A DNA stretch of 64,000 bases from Sphingobium yanoikuyae (GTDB lineage: Bacteria > Pseudomonadota > Alphaproteobacteria > Sphingomonadales > Sphingomonadaceae), in contig NZ_CP053021.1 of NCBI RefSeq assembly GCF_013001025.1, positions 186,001 to 250,000 of the forward strand, given 5' to 3'. Under the pieces are notes generated by a model. That model was not told the origin of the DNA. It did not search any database and saw only the letters and a program-made list of their open reading frames with translations. The first letter of the stretch is position 1, and each line of letters starts with the position of its first letter. The translations under genes were made by a program, and so were the position numbers. Below, piece after piece: positions 62,678-64,000 of the stretch.

Positions 62678-63925
62678 ATGAACCTGTCCATGCCGATCGA
62701 CGCCGTCACCATGCTGCTCATGACCCAGGCCATCGCCCTCGTTGCGGCGCTGGTGCTGGCTGCCGAATGGCGTCTGGCGAAGGTGCGCTCGCTCGCCTGG
62801 TGGAGCGGGGGATTCGCGACCATCGTGGTGGGCAGCGGCATGTCGGTGCTGCGCACGGCGGACAGCTTCCTTCTCTATGTCTGGCTGGCCAACGGCCTGC
62901 TGGTGGTGGCGCATCTGTTGTTCGCCAAGGGCGCGGCCGCCTTTGCCGGGCGACGCCTCCCCAGCATCTGGTTGGGCGTGCTGCTGGTCTGGGTGGCGCT
63001 GCTGGGCACCGATCCGGCAAGTGACCGCACCGCGCTGTTCGGCCTCCTCAATTCAGCGCTGGTCGCGATCCTGTCGCTCAAGGCCGCGTCCCTCCTGCTC
63101 TCGCTCCGCCGCACCAGCGAAGTGCGCGATGCGGTGCGGCTGGGGCATATTTTCCTTGGCCATGGCATATTCTACCTCGCCAAGTCGGGGCTGATCTTCA
63201 TGCCGGGCCTGTTCGTCAGCCTGGTGGGCTTCAAGGGGCTGCTGATCAAGGCCTCGCTCTATGAGGGCATATTGGTCGAGGTATCGCTGGCGCTGCTGAT
63301 GCTGGCGGCGGTGCGTCACCGGCGCGAACGGCAGATCACCGCGCTGGCCGAGCGGGATTCGCTGACCGGTGCCTATAATCGCCGCGCGTTCGAGGCGAAG
63401 GCGGCCGCCGGGATGGCGCTGGCGCGGCGGGCCGGCCAGCCGGTGGCGCTGCTGCTGTGCGACGTCGATCATTTCAAGGCGGTCAATGACGGCTTCGGCC
63501 ACGCCACCGGCGACCGGCTGCTGTCGGGACTGGCCGGGATATTGACGGATTGCGTGCCTGCCGATGCACTGGTGGCGCGGCTGGGCGGCGATGAATTTGC
63601 CGTTCTGCTCTTTGGCCTTCCACCCGAAAATTTGCCGGCACTCGGCCGCCGCATCTGCCATCGTTTCGCGCAGAGCGGGGCGGGTGTTGCCGGGGCGAGT
63701 TTGCAAGTCTCGACCAGCATCGGTGCGGCGACCAGCATCACGGGCACGGAGGAACTGCCGCACCTGTTCGATCGGGCGGACCGCGCGCTTTATGACGCCA
63801 AGCGCAAAGGGCGCAATCGCATGTCGGTTGAATCGGGCGTGGATCTGAGCGTCGCGACCCCGCCACTGCGCCTCGCCAAAGTGGCACGCCGCGCCTGTGT
63901 CGGTTGTCAGGAAGTCTGCTCCTGA
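62678..63925 (+). CDS. Membrane diguanylate cyclase (GGDEF)
   Basis: This is a 415-residue protein with six or so N-terminal transmembrane helices and a C-terminal GGDEF domain (LGGDEFAVLL) with SLTGAYNRRAFE and LLLCDVDHFKAVNDGFGHATGDRLL. The active site is intact, so it should make cyclic di-GMP. The RxxD product-inhibition site is not present at its usual place before the motif. A short tail with three cysteines (CVGCQEVCS) ends the protein. Confidence 0.92.
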   Translation: MNLSMPIDAVTMLLMTQAIALVAALVLAAEWRLAKVRSLAWWSGGFATIVVGSGMSVLRTADSFLLYVWLANGLLVVAHLLFAKGAAAFAGRRLPSIWLGVLLVWVALLGTDPASDRTALFGLLNSALVAILSLKAASLLLSLRRTSEVRDAVRLGHIFLGHGIFYLAKSGLIFMPGLFVSLVGFKGLLIKASLYEGILVEVSLALLMLAAVRHRRERQITALAERDSLTGAYNRRAFEAKAAAGMALARRAGQPVALLLCDVDHFKAVNDGFGHATGDRLLSGLAGILTDCVPADALVARLGGDEFAVLLFGLPPENLPALGRRICHRFAQSGAGVAGASLQVSTSIGAATSITGTEELPHLFDRADRALYDAKRKGRNRMSVESGVDLSVATPPLRLAKVARRACVGCQEVCS

Positions 63926-64000
63926 CCCCCTAGAGTTTCCGGTGCTTTTGTCATCAGAGGATCACGGCTGATTTTCAACTTCTGCTCCTCTGGAGGGGGA

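Overview
High-GC alphaproteobacterial chromosome, most likely a sphingomonad (Sphingobium/Sphingomonas type). This is inferred from the PopZ gene shortly before valS, a pcm-like/TolC pair, an F1-only atp operon (atpH-A-G-D-C) with no F0 genes in the window, a large TonB-dependent receptor and overall protein character. No species assignment can be made from the window alone.

Region 1 (1 to about 12811) is the integrase-proximal part of an integrated phage or phage-derived element; its left end lies outside the window. A tyrosine recombinase gene stops about 80 bp from the 3' end of a tRNA-Cys(GCA) gene, the presumed attachment site. A leftward block (5554 to 1) carries a small Cro-like HTH protein, an HTH protein, a beta-class DNA methyltransferase, a DUF2303/YfdQ-like protein, zinc-finger proteins and a RusA-type resolvase. 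A rightward block (6491 to 12732) is a tightly overlapping string of small phage genes including a C5-methyltransferase-like protein, a DUF5131 (Gp37/Gp68) protein and the integrase. Between them sits an S24-type repressor gene flanked on both sides by pairs of one operator motif (TKTCAY-N6-ATGACA), two of them placed between likely -35 and -10 boxes: a complete lysogeny switch readable from the DNA. No capsid, tail, terminase or lysis gene is visible.

Region 2 (13.0 to 24.7 kb) is core: a pcm-like protein and TolC behind a near-ideal 20-bp inverted repeat, PopZ, an exported S9 peptidase, a zeta-toxin-like toxin-antitoxin pair wedged before valS, a MATE exporter and a HerA-like ATPase. Region 3 (24.9 to 32.2 kb) has an acyltransferase, a luciferase-like monooxygenase, an HPt protein, a TusA-like protein overlapping der, then bamB, a yfgM-like gene and panB.

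Region 4 (32.3 to 42.0 kb) holds a TonB-dependent receptor, a YezD-like protein and an RBBP9-type hydrolase; the last two share an upstream GTAGACAA motif and may be sulfur-linked. Stress and envelope functions follow (PRC-barrel, OsmC, DMT transporter, an exported methyltransferase), then a glycosyltransferase/ECF sigma/anti-sigma string with overlapping genes and an outer-membrane protein. Region 5 (42.1 to 48.4 kb) is a stand-alone cpaF coupled to a polytopic membrane protein, a GT2 polyprenyl-sugar-type transferase, a methyltransferase broken by an internal deletion, and another large membrane protein.

Region 6 (48.4 to 53.9 kb) is the F1 ATP synthase operon, with a LysE-family exporter gene inserted between atpA and atpG and a clear intrinsic terminator. 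Region 7 (54 to 64 kb) has an exported trypsin-like protease, Ada, an HExxH/TPR protein, a DUF1289 protein, PriA, a DUF2490 protein, a transaldolase-like aldolase, a small monooxygenase-fold protein and a membrane diguanylate cyclase.

The most unusual points are the four-operator switch, the paired palindromes at 4771-4818, the LysE gene inside the atp operon, the deletion-scarred methyltransferase and the exported SAM methyltransferase.
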